Positions 1 through 11,593 of a DNA stretch of 64,000 nucleotides are shown here, piece after piece. Under the pieces are notes generated by a model. That model saw nothing but the letters and a program-made list of their open reading frames with translations. It made no database searches and was not told where the DNA came from. Location of the stretch: positions 32,205-96,204 of the forward strand of contig NZ_VEXQ01000019.1 in the NCBI RefSeq assembly GCF_006376615.1. The letters run 5' to 3'. This DNA is from Buttiauxella sp. B2. GTDB lineage: Bacteria; Pseudomonadota; Gammaproteobacteria; Enterobacterales; Enterobacteriaceae. The translations under genes were made by a program, and so were the position numbers. Positions within the stretch are counted from its first letter, which is position 1, and each line of letters begins with the position of its first letter.

Positions 1-16
1 CGAGGGTTAGGGAAAT

Positions 17-1729
17 TTAGTCCCACAAATCTCGAGCAGGATCCAACACCGGGCGAATAATCCCGACACGGATGGTGAAGTCACCAAAACCTTCGTCGGC
101 CTCACGTTCCTTAGACCAACGCCCAACCAGTTCATCGATAGAAGCCAGAATCTCTGGTTCAGTAATGTTTTCACGATACATGCGCGGAATACGCGTGCCG
201 ATGCGATTACCGCCAATGTGTAAGTTGTAGCGCCCTGGCGCTTTTCCCACCAGGCCGATTTCTGCTAGTAATGCGCGGCCACAGCCATTCGGGCAGCCGG
301 TTACACGCGTCACAATGTGCTCATCTGGCACATGGTGTTTTTCCAGCACTTCTTCAACTTTAGTCACAAACTGCGGCAGGAAACGTTCAGCTTCCGCCAT
401 CGCCAGCGGACAAGTCGGGAATGCGACACAGGCCATCGAGTTTTCACGCTGCGGTTTCACCGCGTTCATCAACCCGCTTTCTTTTGCAATCTTCTCAATT
501 GCCGCTTTTTCGCCGGCAGGAACACCCGCAACTATCAGGTTTTGGTTCGCCGTCAGGCGGAAGTCACCTTTGTGGATCTTAGCGATGTCCATCAAGCCAG
601 TTTTCAACGGTCTGCCTGGATAATCCAGAATACGACCATTTTCGATAAACAGCGTCAGGTGCCATTTGTCATCGATACCTTTAACCCAACCAATGCGATC
701 CCCACGCCCAGTGAATTCATACGGACGAATCGGTTCGAAGGTGATGCCAGCACGGCGCTCAACCTCCGCTTTAAATACATCAACACCAACGCGCTCAAGG
801 GTGTATTTGGTTTTAGCATTTTTACGATCGGTACGGTTGCCCCAGTCGCGTTGTGTGGAAACAACAGCTTCCGCTACCGCCAGCGTGTGCTCCAACGGGA
901 TATAACCAAACTCGCTCGCCGTACGGGCATAGGTTGCCTTGTTGCCATGTTCAACGGACAAGCCACCGCCGACTAACACGTTAAAGCCCACCAATTTGCC
1001 GTCTTTAGCGATAGCGATAAAGTTCATGTCGTTGGCATGAAGATCGACGTCATTCTGCGGTGGCACGACTACCGTCGTTTTAAATTTACGCGGCAAATAG
1101 GTGGAACCCAGGATCGGCTCTTCGTCAGTTGTCGCGACTTTCTCTTTATCCCACCAGATTTCAGCGTAAGCGCGGGTACGCGGCAATAAATGCTCAGAGA
1201 GTTTTTTCGCCCACTCGTAGGCTTCCTGGTGCAGTTCAGACTCCACCGGGTTGGAAGTACAAAGTACGTTGCGGTTCACGTCGTTGGCGGTCGCCAACGC
1301 ATCCAGCCCAACCTCATGCAGCATCTCGTGAGCCGGCTTCACGTTCTTTTTCAGAATGCCGTGAAACTGGAAAGTCTGGCGGTTGGTCAGACGAATGCTG
1401 CCGTAGATCGTTTTGTCTTCGGCAAATTTATCAATCGCACGCCACTGTTCGGTGGTAATGATCCCACCGGGTAGACGGCAACGCAGCATCATCGCGTGGC
1501 GAGGTTCGAGTTTTTGTTCTGCACGTTCTGCACGAATATCGCGATCGTCTTGCTGATACATACCGTGGAAACGGATCAGCAAAAAGTTGTCGCCTCTGAA
1601 GCCGCCGGTCAACCCGTCCTGCAAATCGTCCTGAATGGTGCCGCGCAGGAAATTGCTTTCGCGTTTCAAACGCTCGGCGTCAGACAGTTTGCCTTCGACC
1701 ACTAATGGTCCTGGGTGTTTTTCGCTCAT
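17..1729 (-). CDS. cysI: Assimilatory sulfite reductase (NADPH) hemoprotein beta subunit
   Basis: This is the siroheme and [4Fe-4S] subunit of NADPH sulfite reductase. It makes the six-electron reduction of sulfite to sulfide in cysteine synthesis, with electrons from the CysJ flavoprotein. The 570-residue length equals that of E. coli CysI. The four cluster/siroheme cysteines are visible in CVAFPTC (first Cys is residue 434) and in [10 protein letters not shown]. Its ATG overlaps the cysJ stop by one base (TAATG), so the two subunits are translationally coupled. The stop lies 17 bases from the window edge, so the usual next gene, cysH, would be outside. Function follows from clear family identity. 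Confidence 0.98.
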   Translation of the reverse strand: MSEKHPGPLVVEGKLSDAERLKRESNFLRGTIQDDLQDGLTGGFRGDNFLLIRFHGMYQQDDRDIRAERAEQKLEPRHAMMLRCRLPGGIITTEQWRAIDKFAEDKTIYGSIRLTNRQTFQFHGILKKNVKPAHEMLHEVGLDALATANDVNRNVLCTSNPVESELHQEAYEWAKKLSEHLLPRTRAYAEIWWDKEKVATTDEEPILGSTYLPRKFKTTVVVPPQNDVDLHANDMNFIAIAKDGKLVGFNVLVGGGLSVEHGNKATYARTASEFGYIPLEHTLAVAEAVVSTQRDWGNRTDRKNAKTKYTLERVGVDVFKAEVERRAGITFEPIRPYEFTGRGDRIGWVKGIDDKWHLTLFIENGRILDYPGRPLKTGLMDIAKIHKGDFRLTANQNLIVAGVPAGEKAAIEKIAKESGLMNAVKPQRENSMACVAFPTCPLAMAEAERFLPQFVTKVEEVLEKHHVPDEHIVTRVTGCPNGCGRALLAEIGLVGKAPGRYNLHIGGNRIGTRIPRMYRENITEPEILASIDELVGRWSKEREADEGFGDFTIRVGIIRPVLDPARDLWD

Positions 1730-3534
1730 TAGTAGACATCTCGCTGATAACGGCGCTCAACGCGCAGCTCACTTAAAAATTCATCTGCCGTTTCGATATC
1801 CATACCACCGAACTCGGCTACCACTTCCAGTAATACCTGCTCAACGTCTTTCGCCATGCGATTTGCATCGCCACAGACGTAAATGTGGGCACCTTCATTA
1901 ATCCAGTTCCACAGCTCCGCGCCTTTTTCGCGCAGTTTATCTTGTACGTATATTTTGTGTTGCTGGTCACGGGACCAGGCGAGATCAATATGGGTCAGTA
2001 GCCCGTCTTTGACGTAGCGCTGCCATTCAACCTGATACAAGAAATCATCGGTAAAGTGCGGGTTGCCGAAGAACAGCCAGTTTTTGCCACCGGCACCGTC
2101 GTTTTCACGCTGCTGCATGAAAGCACGGAACGGTGCAATACCGGTGCCTGGGCCAATCATGATGACAGGCGTATCTGGATTCGCTGGCAGACGGAAGTTA
2201 TCGTTATGTTCGATGAATACACGCACTTCACCCTCTTCTTCAAGACGGTCCGCCAGGAAGCCTGATGCGCCACCGGTACGTGCGCGCCCTTCGATGTCAT
2301 AACGCACCACGCCAACCGTAATATGGACTTCGCTTTCTGCTTCTGCCTGAGAAGAAGCAATGGAGTACAGGCGCGGTGTCAGTGGGCGCAGCAAATCAAT
2401 GAGCTGTTCGGCCGTTAATTCAGCCGGAGCGTAACGCACCATGTCGACAATGGGTGTGCTTTGAGCAAAATGTTGCAGCTTGGTTTTATCGCCTACTAAA
2501 TCCAGCAGCACCGCGTTACGAGTGATTTGAGCGTATTTCTCAACGATATTCGCGGTGTTGACGGTCAGTTCAAAATGCCATTCCAGCGCTTCACTCAATA
2601 GCAAAGTTTTGCCATCAACAGTGACGTTCTCATCACCTTTGAGCCACAACAATTCGATCAGTTCTTTAACCAGTGCCGGACAGTTCTGATACCAGACACC
2701 CAGCGCATCGCCTGGTTGGTAACGCAAACCTGAATCACCCAAGTCAATTTCGAAATGGCGCACATCTTTTTCAGAATCTCGCCCTGTGATTTTCTGGTTA
2801 ACGTTGAGCATTGCTGCCAGCGGCGCTTCTTTAGTGTATGGACTGGAGAAAACTTCGTTTACTACGCCAGTAGCAGTGGCTGCCGCTTGCGCTGGTGTTT
2901 CTGTCGGTACGCGGGATTTCAAAATATCGACAATTTTTGCACGCCATTCTGCCGCCGCGGGCTGAAACTCGACGTCAGTATCCACGCGTTCCAGCAGGCG
3001 TTCACCGCCAAGCTCCGCGAGTTTGGAATCAAAATCTTTACCGGACTGGCAGAAGAATTCGTAAGAAGTGTCACCCAGGCTGAATACTGCAAATGCGGTT
3101 CCCGGAAGTTTGGGCGCTTTTTTTGAGAACAAATATTTGTGCAATGCCACCGCTTCTTCAGGCGGTTCACCTTCGCCCTGCGTCGAGGTCACGACAATCA
3201 GCAGTTTTTCCTGGGCAATTTGTTTGAATTTATAGTCACCCGCATTAACCAGGTTAACGTTCAATTTTGCTGCCAACAAATCGTCACGCAGTTGTTCGCT
3301 CACACGACGCGCGTTACCAGTCTGAGAGGCGGAAATCAACATGATCACTGGGGTTTCAGCCGCAGCAGGCTGTGCAACTGCAACGCTGCCGGGTTGTTGA
3401 TTGATCATTCCCCAAAAATAGCCGGATAACCAGGCCAGTTGAGTCTGCGAAAAATCGGTTGTCGCCGCCTGGAGGCGTGCCAGTTGCTCCGGGGTTAGCG
3501 GCAGCAAAGCGGTCGGTGGGGCCTGAGTCGTCAT
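1729..3534 (-). CDS. cysJ: Sulfite reductase (NADPH) flavoprotein alpha subunit
   Basis: This is the FAD/FMN diflavin reductase that passes electrons from NADPH to CysI. Of 601 residues, an N-terminal flavodoxin (FMN) domain lies at about 64-200 with [15 protein letters not shown]. An FAD-binding domain follows with RLYSIASS, and the NADPH-binding part has [12 protein letters not shown] and [14 protein letters not shown]. The protein ends in Tyr, as is usual for CysJ. It is the first gene of the cysJI(H) operon and is divergent from queD across 313 bp that should hold the CysB-dependent promoter. Confidence 0.98.
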   Translation of the reverse strand: MTTQAPPTALLPLTPEQLARLQAATTDFSQTQLAWLSGYFWGMINQQPGSVAVAQPAAAETPVIMLISASQTGNARRVSEQLRDDLLAAKLNVNLVNAGDYKFKQIAQEKLLIVVTSTQGEGEPPEEAVALHKYLFSKKAPKLPGTAFAVFSLGDTSYEFFCQSGKDFDSKLAELGGERLLERVDTDVEFQPAAAEWRAKIVDILKSRVPTETPAQAAATATGVVNEVFSSPYTKEAPLAAMLNVNQKITGRDSEKDVRHFEIDLGDSGLRYQPGDALGVWYQNCPALVKELIELLWLKGDENVTVDGKTLLLSEALEWHFELTVNTANIVEKYAQITRNAVLLDLVGDKTKLQHFAQSTPIVDMVRYAPAELTAEQLIDLLRPLTPRLYSIASSQAEAESEVHITVGVVRYDIEGRARTGGASGFLADRLEEEGEVRVFIEHNDNFRLPANPDTPVIMIGPGTGIAPFRAFMQQRENDGAGGKNWLFFGNPHFTDDFLYQVEWQRYVKDGLLTHIDLAWSRDQQHKIYVQDKLREKGAELWNWINEGAHIYVCGDANRMAKDVEQVLLEVVAEFGGMDIETADEFLSELRVERRYQRDVY

Positions 3535-3847
3535 GCTTGATTGAGTTCCAGTAACAAAAGGTCCGTTTTTAATATCGAACGAATAAACGGGAATAGCGTA
3601 AGGTTAACGAGGCTGATAGTAACAATTAAAGAAGGGATAGAAATAACAAATAACCAAAACGACTAACCGCTTTTTCTGGTAATACATAGAGTTAAAAGTG
3701 GTTATCCAACTAATTGATATTTAAACAATTAGCTATAATCAGAATGCAGTAATGGTGGTTTACGTACCCTGGTTAGTTTTAGTTAATGCGTAAAATAGTC
3801 ATTTCCGGTACTATGCGGCGGTTTTTCGCCCTACAGAGAATGTAATA
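3535..3847. promoter_or_regulatory. cysJ-queD divergent intergenic region with an inverted repeat
   Basis: This 313-bp AT-rich gap separates divergent cysJ and queD. It contains a perfect inverted repeat CTAATTG-N9-CAATTAG at 3710-3732. A TATAAT hexamer at 3734-3739 could be a -10 box for queD. By analogy with E. coli the CysB activator should bind upstream of cysJ, but CysB sites are too degenerate for me to place one. I see no open reading frame of interest. Confidence 0.5.
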
Positions 3848-4207
3848 ATGACCACCACGCTGTTTAAAGATTTTACCTTCGAAGCCGCTCACCATCTACC
3901 GCATGTGCCAGAAGGCCACAAATGCGGTCGCCTGCATGGCCACTCTTTTATGGTGCGTCTGGAAATCACCGGAGAGGTTGATCCCTATACCGGCTGGATT
4001 ATGGATTTCTCTGAGCTAAAAGCGGCGTTCAAACCGACCTATGACAGGCTGGATCATTACTACCTGAATGATATTCCAGGGCTTGAGAATCCAACCAGCG
4101 AAGTACTGGCAAAATGGATTTGGGATCAAATGAAGCCGATTGTGCCGCTGCTCAGTGCGGTGATGGTGAAAGAAACCTGTACCGCCGGTTGCGTGTATAA
4201 AGGTTAA
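3848..4207 (+). CDS. queD: 6-carboxy-5,6,7,8-tetrahydropterin synthase
   Basis: QueD converts 7,8-dihydroneopterin triphosphate to 6-carboxy-tetrahydropterin, the second step to queuosine. The 119-residue protein has the zinc histidines in [12 protein letters not shown] and LHGHSF, the catalytic cysteine of KCGRLHGH, and the C-terminal [12 protein letters not shown]. The length fits the family (about 120). It is a single-gene unit that converges on queE, which catalyses the next step, with a shared terminator between them. Confidence 0.97.
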   Translation: MTTTLFKDFTFEAAHHLPHVPEGHKCGRLHGHSFMVRLEITGEVDPYTGWIMDFSELKAAFKPTYDRLDHYYLNDIPGLENPTSEVLAKWIWDQMKPIVPLLSAVMVKETCTAGCVYKG

Positions 4208-4240
4208 AAGAAAGGCACCTTAAGGTGCCTTTCTTGTTTT
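4208..4240. terminator. Bidirectional terminator between queD and queE
   Basis: A perfect 14-bp palindrome starts directly after the queD stop (4208-4221 pairs with 4222-4235). It is flanked by A-rich and T-rich sequence, so it can end transcripts from both convergent genes. Confidence 0.85.
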
Positions 4241-4910
4241 AAGCGATATTCAAATATTTATGTGTCTGCATTGAAAGCCGCCAATTACGGGCAATACAGG
4301 TTTCAATACACAGACGCGTTGCATCTTCTTTCTGGCTGATAGGCTGCAGCGCAATCACACGCTTTTTATCATCTACCAACGTCGCTAATAGCTCGTCCAG
4401 CGCCTCAATATCACGCATACGCCCTACAGGATGTTTAATTTCATCAGCGCGTTCTAATGCCTGAGAAAGCACGTCGTAACCGCCACGCATGTTCACTTTT
4501 GGAGAAACAGTAACCCAAGTATCTGCCGTACAGCGCACTTCGTGTGTGCCGCTGGTTTCAATCTGGCAGCTATAGCCATGGTGTTCAAACAATGAGGTTA
4601 ACGGTATGAGATCGTGAATACACGGTTCGCCACCGGTAATCACCACATGCCGAGCGGTGTAATCCTGACGCTGGAAAATTGCCAGCAGATCTTCAGCACT
4701 GGCGCTGCCCCATTTATCACTTTCTTTGGTTTTAGCCAGAATGCTGAACAGAGAGACTTCACGATCCGCGAGTTTTTCCCAGGTGTGTTTGGTATCGCAC
4801 CACGCGCAACCCACTGGGCAGCCTTGTAGGCGAATAAAAATGGCGGGCACACCAGTAAAATAGCCCTCCCCTTGTAGGGTCTGGAACATCTCGTTAATCG
4901 GATACTGCAT
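4239..4910 (-). CDS. queE: 7-carboxy-7-deazaguanine synthase (radical SAM)
   Basis: QueE turns 6-carboxy-tetrahydropterin into 7-carboxy-7-deazaguanine using a [4Fe-4S] cluster and S-adenosylmethionine. The cluster motif is GCPVGCAWC (CX3CX2C), and the SAM-contacting GGEP motif is in VVITGGEPCIHD. I chose the ATG at 4910, giving MQYPINEMF and 223 residues as in E. coli. The in-frame ATG two codons upstream (4916) sits directly against the GAG that would be its ribosome binding site. The gene converges on queD. Confidence 0.96.
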   Translation of the reverse strand: MQYPINEMFQTLQGEGYFTGVPAIFIRLQGCPVGCAWCDTKHTWEKLADREVSLFSILAKTKESDKWGSASAEDLLAIFQRQDYTARHVVITGGEPCIHDLIPLTSLFEHHGYSCQIETSGTHEVRCTADTWVTVSPKVNMRGGYDVLSQALERADEIKHPVGRMRDIEALDELLATLVDDKKRVIALQPISQKEDATRLCIETCIARNWRLSMQTHKYLNIA

Positions 4911-5116
4911 AGTCATCTCAGATAATAGGTGTAAAGAGCAATTATCGCAGAAGTAACGGTTGAGATCATGTGCAACTCATTATTGTGTCAGTCATCACAA
5001 CAATCACCCTTCCCTCAGCTCTAAGTAAGCCCGCTTGATCACCGTCATATTTCGCAGCACATCATGCTTTTAGCATCCAAAGATTATTTATACGACTTAT
5101 GATTGCGGAGTAGCCC
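4911..5116. promoter_or_regulatory. queE / M20 peptidase divergent promoter region
   Basis: About 200 bp separate queE (minus) and the peptidase gene (plus). The only clear element is a ribosome binding site, GGAG, seven bases before the peptidase ATG. No operator or RNA gene is evident. Confidence 0.35.
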
Positions 5117-6229
5117 ATGGACTTAAAACAGTATATTCAAGAGCTAAAAAAAGTAGTCAATATCGACTGTGGGACGGCAACGATCGACGGTGTTGAGGAA
5201 GTTAGTCGTATTATCCAGCAGTGGTATCAGAATGAGAATTGGCACTGCGACAAGGTCTCGCTGGGTGAAAAAGTCGGTCCTGGATTGTTTGCAACCAACA
5301 AACCAGACGCTGAATATTATGACGTGTTACTCGTCGGCCATATGGATACCGTGTTCCCTGAAGGTACTGTGGCTGAACGTCCTTTTCGGATTGAAGGAAA
5401 TCGAGCTTACGGCCCTGGCGTATCTGACATGAAGAGCGGGTTACTGAATATTCTTTGGGCACTTCGTGAGATGGATAAAGCGACTCTGGAGCGCTTATCC
5501 ATTGGCGTGGCCATGAATCCTGATGAAGAAACCAGCTCTCTACATTCCCGTCATTGGCTTGGCGAACTGGCAAAACGTAGTCGTTGTGTACTGGTGTGTG
5601 AAGCCGCAAGAGCTGACGGTTCGCTGGTGAAAGCGCGTAAAGGCATTGCAGGCTATAAGCTGACGTTTAAAGGTGTCGCAGCACATGCCGGTAATGATCC
5701 TGAATCAGGCCGCTCCGCAATTAAAGCACTGGCGCATGCCGTTCTGGAAATAAGTGAACTGGCAGATATTTCCAAAGGAACCACCATTAATACCGGTGTA
5801 ATTTCTGGCGGCGTGGTGGCGAATATCGTACCTGAGCATGCAGAAATGATTGTCGATGTCCGTTTCCAGGATAACGAAGAATATGCGCGCGTGCATGCCG
5901 CAATCCAGGCATACAACCAGCATGAATTCGAGCGGGATGTGAAAACCACTGTTCACCAGCTGACACAAAAACCAGCCATGTCGCCAACTGCCGATACTGA
6001 AGTACTGATGAAGCTTATTGAGCAAGCCGGAGCCGCTGAAGGTATAGACGTGCGCTGGAAGTCGGTAGGTGGTGGTTCTGATGCCAACTATATCGCAGCG
6101 TTAGGGGTGCCTGCACTGGATGGCCTTGGCCCAATTGGTGCTGGTTTCCATAGTGCGTCAGAGTATCTGGAACTGGATAGCATAGAGCCAAGAATTCGGT
6201 TGCTTAAACGGGTAATTCAGTCGCTGTAG
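5117..6229 (+). CDS. M20 family metallopeptidase (glutamate carboxypeptidase-like)
   Basis: This 370-residue zinc peptidase belongs to the M20A/CPG2 group, which removes C-terminal residues such as glutamate from small peptides or acylated amino acids. The metal and catalytic residues are in VGHMDTVFPEG, GPGVSDMKSG and MNPDEETSS, and the C-terminal zinc histidine is in GAGFHSASEY. The middle GVAAHAGNDPESG is the lid-domain motif. There is no signal peptide, so it acts in the cytoplasm. It is a single gene between queE and adhP, where E. coli K-12 has other genes. The exact substrate is not shown by the sequence. Confidence 0.9.
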   Translation: MDLKQYIQELKKVVNIDCGTATIDGVEEVSRIIQQWYQNENWHCDKVSLGEKVGPGLFATNKPDAEYYDVLLVGHMDTVFPEGTVAERPFRIEGNRAYGPGVSDMKSGLLNILWALREMDKATLERLSIGVAMNPDEETSSLHSRHWLGELAKRSRCVLVCEAARADGSLVKARKGIAGYKLTFKGVAAHAGNDPESGRSAIKALAHAVLEISELADISKGTTINTGVISGGVVANIVPEHAEMIVDVRFQDNEEYARVHAAIQAYNQHEFERDVKTTVHQLTQKPAMSPTADTEVLMKLIEQAGAAEGIDVRWKSVGGGSDANYIAALGVPALDGLGPIGAGFHSASEYLELDSIEPRIRLLKRVIQSL

Positions 6230-6237
6230 TTAAAAAA

Positions 6238-6260
6238 CGGCCGGTAATCCGGCCATTTTT
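6238..6260. terminator. Terminator between M20 peptidase and adhP
   Basis: The stem GGCCGG-TAAT-CCGGCC (6239-6254) is flanked by six A residues on the left and five T residues on the right. It can serve both converging genes. Confidence 0.85.
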
Positions 6261-6273
6261 CATTCAATGTCGC

Positions 6274-7290
6274 TTACTTCTTAGTTTTAAAATCGATAAC
6301 CATGCGGCCTTTGATTTTGCCATCTTCCATTTCTTTGAAGATAGCGTTGATATCTTCAAGTGGGCGCATTGTTACTTTTGGAACCACTTTCCCTTCAGCC
6401 GCGAACTGGAATGCTTCAGTCAGGTCCATACGTGTGCCCACCAGTGAACCGACAACTTCAATACCATCAAGCACCAGGCGCGGGATATTCAGGCTCATAG
6501 ACTCAGAAGGTAACCCGACAGCAACAATACGGGCACCAGCACGAACAGCATCAACAGCAGAATTAAACGCAGCTTTCGCCACTGCAGTGACTACCGCCGC
6601 GTGTGCGCCACCAACTTTCTCCTGGATGATTTTTGCAGCATCTTCATTACGTGAGTTAATCACCAAATCAGCGCCACACTCTTTAGCGAAATCGAGCTGC
6701 GCATCGTTGACGTCGATGGCAATAACTTTGGCATTAAAGACATTTTTCGCATATTGCAGTGCAAGGTTGCCAAGACCACCCAAGCCATAAATCGCAATCC
6801 ACTGGCCCGGTTTAACGTGGGAAACTTTTACCGCTTTATACGTTGTAACACCTGCGCAAGTGACGCTGCTTGCGGCGGCAGATTCGAGGCCATCTGGTAC
6901 TTTAACTGCGTAGTCAGCTACAACGATGCACTCTTCTGCCATGCCACCATCAGCGGTATATCCCGCATTTGTGACGCTTCGACATAGCGTTTCGTTGCCG
7001 CTATTACAGTATTCACAGTTTCCACATCCACGAAAGAACCAGGCAACGCTTGCACGATCACCCACTTTCAGTGAAGTCACACCAGGGCCGATTGACTTCA
7101 CTACGCCGATACCTTCATGACCCAGCGTAATACCCGTTACATCACCAAAATCACCATTTTTTACATGTAAGTCGGTATGGCAAACCCCACAACACTCCAT
7201 CGTCAGTAACGCTTCACCGTGCTCAAGTGCACGAACAGGCTTATCGATGATGCCAACAGAGTGGTCTTTGTTAACTACTGCAGCTTTCAT
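6274..7290 (-). CDS. adhP: Zinc-dependent alcohol dehydrogenase, ethanol-preferring
   Basis: AdhP oxidises ethanol and other short alcohols with NAD+. The 338-residue protein shows the catalytic zinc ligands in [10 protein letters not shown] and GHEG, the structural zinc lobe [15 protein letters not shown], and the Rossmann glycines in [15 protein letters not shown]. Sequence similarity to E. coli AdhP (336 residues) runs over the whole length. AGGAG lies seven bases before the ATG. In E. coli K-12 the gene is elsewhere, so its place between eno and queE is a local difference. Confidence 0.95.
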   Translation of the reverse strand: MKAAVVNKDHSVGIIDKPVRALEHGEALLTMECCGVCHTDLHVKNGDFGDVTGITLGHEGIGVVKSIGPGVTSLKVGDRASVAWFFRGCGNCEYCNSGNETLCRSVTNAGYTADGGMAEECIVVADYAVKVPDGLESAAASSVTCAGVTTYKAVKVSHVKPGQWIAIYGLGGLGNLALQYAKNVFNAKVIAIDVNDAQLDFAKECGADLVINSRNEDAAKIIQEKVGGAHAAVVTAVAKAAFNSAVDAVRAGARIVAVGLPSESMSLNIPRLVLDGIEVVGSLVGTRMDLTEAFQFAAEGKVVPKVTMRPLEDINAIFKEMEDGKIKGRMVIDFKTKK

Positions 7291-7411
7291 GGCGGTCTCC
7301 TGACCTGTGAGTAAAATAACCCAGTAAGTCTGGTTGAGAGGTCAGGAAAGCGCAAACAATGGCCCTCGCTTAATACGAGCAAGCCTCAGAATTCAGGAAA
7401 AAAGAGCACAA

Positions 7412-7435
7412 AAAAACCCGCCGAAGCGGGTTTTT
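7412..7435 (-). terminator. eno transcription terminator
   Basis: The stem AAAAACCCGC / GCGGGTTTTT with a CGAA loop (7422-7425) lies 28 bases past the eno stop. It has a T-run on the eno strand. Confidence 0.9.
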
Positions 7436-7462
7436 CTCAGAACTTAAAGCAGCAGTAACGAA

Positions 7463-8839
<1,377 letters not shown>

Positions 8840-8851
8840 CTAACTTTCTGC

Positions 8852-10507
<1,656 letters not shown>

Positions 10508-10595
10508 TTAGGTTTAAAGACGATGGGAGTACTAAGACGGGAAAGTAGTATACCCGAACAGTATCGGCGCCACAAATTTTCATTCTGTCTGCAAA

Positions 10596-10621
10596 GCCCT
10601 GACCTCGCTCGTTGTCAGGGC
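10596..10621 (-). terminator. Hairpin between mazG and pyrG
   Basis: A perfect 8-bp stem, GCCCTGAC / GTCAGGGC, with a 10-base loop sits in the 225-bp mazG-pyrG gap. It is followed on the minus strand by only three T residues. It is probably a weak terminator of mazG transcripts upstream of the pyrG promoter. Confidence 0.5.
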
Positions 10622-10717
10622 ACTGAAAATAGCTCGTCTGGCGTAAATGTTTTTGACTCAAATCAAACGCTTGTTAAATCGAAATGGCCATAACAGGCAC
10701 CTGAGCTGAAAAACACG

Positions 10718-11509
10718 TTAGATATCAGAATCCTTGAGTTTAACTTGCTGCCAGGCATTTTCCATCTGTTCGAGCGTCGCTTGCTCCATTTTCAACCCTT
10801 GCGCGGCAATAATCTGCTCCACCTGGCGGAAACGTCTCTCGAATTTTAGGTTGGCTTTTTGTAATGCAGTTTCGGCTTTGGTCCCTAAATGGCGTGCAAG
10901 ATTAACGGTGGCAAACAATAAATCACCGACTTCTTCTTCCAGTTTTGCTTCATCAACGACAACTTGTTTAGCTTCAAACATCACTTCGTCAATCTCTTCG
11001 TAGACTTTGTCTAATACCGGGCCAAGAGTGGTCCAGTCGAAGCCGACTGTCGAACAACGCTTCTGAATTTTTTGTGCACGCATGAGAGCAGGAAGCGCAT
11101 GAGGGATGTCATCCACTGCGGAATGCTGCGCTTTTTCAGCACGCTCATCGATTTTAATTTGCTCCCAACGAGCCAGCACTTCAGTGCTGTTTTCAGCAGT
11201 AGCATCTGCAAAGATGTGCGGGTGGCGGCGCTCGAGTTTGTCGCTGATTGCAGCGCAGATATCGTCGAAGTTAAAGCGACCTTCTTCTTGAGCCATTTGC
11301 GCGTAAAACACCACCTGGAACAGCAAATCGCCCAGTTCTCCGCGTAAATCATCAAAATCTTCGCGGTTGATGGCATCAAGCACTTCGTAGGTTTCTTCCA
11401 GAGTATGGGGAGCAATGGTCACGAAGGTTTGCTCTTTGTCCCACGGACAACCGGATTCAGGGTCACGCAGGCGCTTCATAATGCCCAGAAGGCGGGAAAT
11501 TTGGCTCAT
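10718..11509 (-). CDS. mazG: Nucleoside triphosphate pyrophosphohydrolase
   Basis: MazG hydrolyses NTPs and dNTPs to monophosphates and pyrophosphate and can lower ppGpp levels. The chosen ATG at 11509 (MSQISRLLGIMKRLR) gives 263 residues, as in E. coli, with AAGGA at proper spacing. The upstream frame to 11533 adds eight unsupported residues. Tandem MazG folds show the Mg2+-binding acidic motifs EETYEVLDAI, GELGDLLFQVV and, in the second half, EEIDEVMFEA and EEVGDLLFA. It follows relA directly. Confidence 0.96.
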   Translation of the reverse strand: MSQISRLLGIMKRLRDPESGCPWDKEQTFVTIAPHTLEETYEVLDAINREDFDDLRGELGDLLFQVVFYAQMAQEEGRFNFDDICAAISDKLERRHPHIFADATAENSTEVLARWEQIKIDERAEKAQHSAVDDIPHALPALMRAQKIQKRCSTVGFDWTTLGPVLDKVYEEIDEVMFEAKQVVVDEAKLEEEVGDLLFATVNLARHLGTKAETALQKANLKFERRFRQVEQIIAAQGLKMEQATLEQMENAWQQVKLKDSDI

Positions 11510-11532
11510 ATTGATTCCTTGCATTAAAAACA

Positions 11533-11586
11533 CCTCTCACCCAGACCTTCTCTCTGATAAAGAGAAAACAGCCCAGAAATGAGAGG
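11533..11586. repeat. Compound hairpin in the relA-mazG gap
   Basis: An outer arm CCTCTCA (11533-11539) pairs with TGAGAGG (11580-11586). An inner TTCTCT / AGAGAA hairpin is at 11548-11566. It resembles the short interspersed palindromes rich in CCTCTC found between enterobacterial genes. Confidence 0.45.
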
Positions 11587-11593
11587 AAAATAA

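Noticed and set aside
3740..3847. preQ1 riboswitch upstream of queD
   Set aside because: No preQ1 aptamer pattern (C-rich loop with A-rich tail) can be seen here or before queE or queF.
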